DNA of 64,000 nt, from assembly GCF_030867145.1 (NCBI RefSeq), contig NC_134440.1:8370001-8434000 (forward strand), given 5' to 3'. The position numbers and the translations under genes were made by a program. The DNA comes from Opisthocomus hoazin (Eukaryota > Chordata > Aves > Opisthocomiformes > Opisthocomidae). Position 1 is the stretch's first letter. Each line of letters starts with the position of its first letter. Below the pieces are notes generated by a model. That model saw only the letters and a list, made by a program, of their open reading frames with translations, was not told the origin of the DNA and ran no database searches. Positions 55,829-64,000 of this stretch are shown here, one piece after another.

Positions 55829-56035
55829 CTAGTCTTCTTTAAATATTTTCTCATCTTGTTCCCCTTTACGGCAGTTTCTCTGAATATGTCCTCTTTTATT
55901 ACAATAATAACAAACGGGAATTGTGAATCTCTCTCGGTAAGGCTGTCCCCTGGGTGTTTTCCCTATCCCTTTTCCCCCTTTTCTTCGGACGGGGTCTGAT
56001 TCTTCTGGCTCTGAGGAGAGCTGCGGCTCGCTGGT
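55829..56035 (-). pseudogene. gag: ERV gag 3' end (nucleocapsid) with in-frame UAG before pol
   Basis: About 65 codons of the gag C-terminus remain: a basic RRKGGKG stretch, then one CX2CX4HX4C zinc knuckle (codons at 55912-55871), then a TAG at 55831-55829. Protease follows in the same frame, as in gammaretroviruses, where the gag stop is read through. The purine-rich bases just after the stop fit that arrangement. Matrix, capsid and the 5' leader are absent. Confidence 0.88.
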
Positions 56036-57020
56036 GTGGGCAGGGGAACACCCGCCATGCTGCTGGCAACGTGGTGCTCCAGGCCCCGTGTCGGCAGCAG
56101 CGGCCCGTCGCTCCGAGCTAATTATTCTGAGGAATTGCTGGGCACAAACCGCGGTGTCTTGGGGACAGCGGAGGCTTGGGTCTCTGCTTTAGGGGAAAGG
56201 CTGGCTTGCGAGACAGGGACCCCCGCCCCTTCCCCTCCCTGACTGCACCTCTCCAGGGCCCAAATCTCCCTCACTCCTCAACCGCCAGCACCGACCCCTC
56301 TTCAACCCCACAATCCTTGCTCTCCCCTCCATGAATTGCCCCCCTCAGAACGATGCTCCTCATGGGATGGCCCCCTCTTCCCCCAAAACTGCCCCTCAGG
56401 GATCGCTCCCCTTGACACCCCCTAAAGCGCTCCGCAAGCGGTTGCCCCTTTATCCCCCAGAACTGCCCCTCAGGTCACTGTCCCCCTCACCCCACAAAAC
56501 TGCTCCTCGGGGATCACCCCCTCATCCCCCAAACTGCCCTTCAGGGATCGACCCTTCCTCAGAGACGGCCCCTCACCCCCCTCAGAGATGGCTCCTCATC
56601 CCCCTCCGGGATCGCCCCCTCCTCAGAGATGGCTCCTCATCCCCCTCGGGGAGGGGGGATCGCCCCCTCCCTCAGAGGCGGCCTCGCAGCCCCCTCAGGG
56701 CTCAGCCCCTCACCCTCCTCATCCCCCTGAGGCATCGCCCCGCCCGCTCCCGCCCGCCGCCCGCCGCCCGCCGCCCTCTCCCCGCCCCGCCGCTCCCCCC
56801 TGGCCCGGCGGGCGGCGGCTCCGCGCCGTGCCCCATGCGCCGCTGCTGCCCCGCTCTCTGCCTCAGCACCAGCAGCAGCAGCAGCAGCAGCCGCCCCGCC
56901 GCCGCCATCGCCATCGCCGCCCCCCTCCTGTCCGCCGCCGTGTCCCGCCCGCCGCTCCTGGTGCTGCTGCTGCTGCAGCGCCGCCCCGCGCCGCCCGCTC
57001 CCGCGCCTCCGCCGCACAAG
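56036..57020 (+). promoter_or_regulatory. BTBD2: BTBD2 CpG island and 5' UTR
   Basis: The GC content rises sharply after the ERV edge, and from about 56700 the sequence is CpG-dense. 56331-56720 holds loose repeats of a CCCCTCAGGGATCG-like unit. No TATA box is evident, as expected for a CpG-island promoter. The transcription start is not determined. The BTBD2 reading frame stays open upstream to at least 56331. Confidence 0.6.
56870..56890 (+). repeat. (CAG)7 in BTBD2 5' region
   Basis: Seven perfect CAG triplets lie about 130 bases before the chosen BTBD2 start. In the upstream open frame they read as serine codons (AGC). GCC-rich triplet runs follow. Confidence 0.95.

Positions 57021-64000
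<6,980 letters not shown>

Larger units (their letters stand above)
49167..56035 (-). mobile_element. Gammaretrovirus-like endogenous retrovirus, 5'-truncated
   Basis: Reading the minus strand from right to left gives the end of gag (CCHC knuckle), an in-frame UAG, protease, reverse transcriptase, RNase H, integrase, env and a 3' LTR. The same-frame gag-UAG-pol arrangement and the IN and RT motifs point to a class I, gamma-like element. The 5' LTR, primer-binding site and most of gag are missing; GC-rich BTBD2-proximal DNA begins at about 56035 (boundary approximate). Pol and env carry several frameshifts and stops, so it is not competent. The element is clearly AT-richer than both flanks. 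It is antisense to MKNK2 and BTBD2. Confidence 0.93.

Overview
The window looks like nuclear DNA of a bird, probably a gene-dense, GC-rich microchromosome. Three observations support this. It carries several CR1-type LINEs ending in the ATTCTGTG octamer repeat. It carries an endogenous retrovirus typical of sauropsid genomes. It has four compact vertebrate genes in the order AP3D1 - MOB3A - MKNK2 - BTBD2, all on the + strand, which matches the gene order of human 19p13.3. The species cannot be told from the sequence alone.

Layout: 1-1836 is a 20-bp minisatellite inside an AP3D1 intron and runs off the left edge. 2794-4764 holds the last four coding exons of AP3D1, followed by its 3' UTR and a spacer. 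A 450-bp polypurine tract (9426-9880) leads into a CpG island (about 9940-10700), which is the best candidate for the MOB3A promoter. A long region follows, probably 5' intron of MOB3A, with two CR1 copies (11407-11920 minus; 16632-17920 plus, still carrying a 399-codon open RT reading frame). MOB3A coding exons lie at 19172-22651, and the first is broken twice. 23941-28440 is GC-rich with no gene I can support. 28450-31314 is a long decayed CR1, and its 3' half plus 156 bp of flank is tandemly repeated about 2.5 times up to 33468. MKNK2 follows (promoter from about 33700, CDS 34499-42400, 3' UTR to about 45850). 45850-49166 is intergenic. 49167 to about 56035 is a minus-strand, 5'-truncated, gammaretrovirus-like ERV. 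BTBD2 begins at 57021 and runs off the right edge; only exons 1 and 2 are present.

The four host genes are independent housekeeping or signalling genes: vesicle coat, MOB-family kinase regulator, MAPK-activated kinase and BTB adaptor. They are not an operon-like unit. I found no new biological system. The most notable points are a 24-bp CR1-terminus-like insertion with stop codons inside a MOB3A coding exon, the CR1-based tandem array next to the MKNK2 promoter, and the ERV's structural details: a gag-pol UAG junction, a 149-bp duplication in RT, and a CX7CC env motif.
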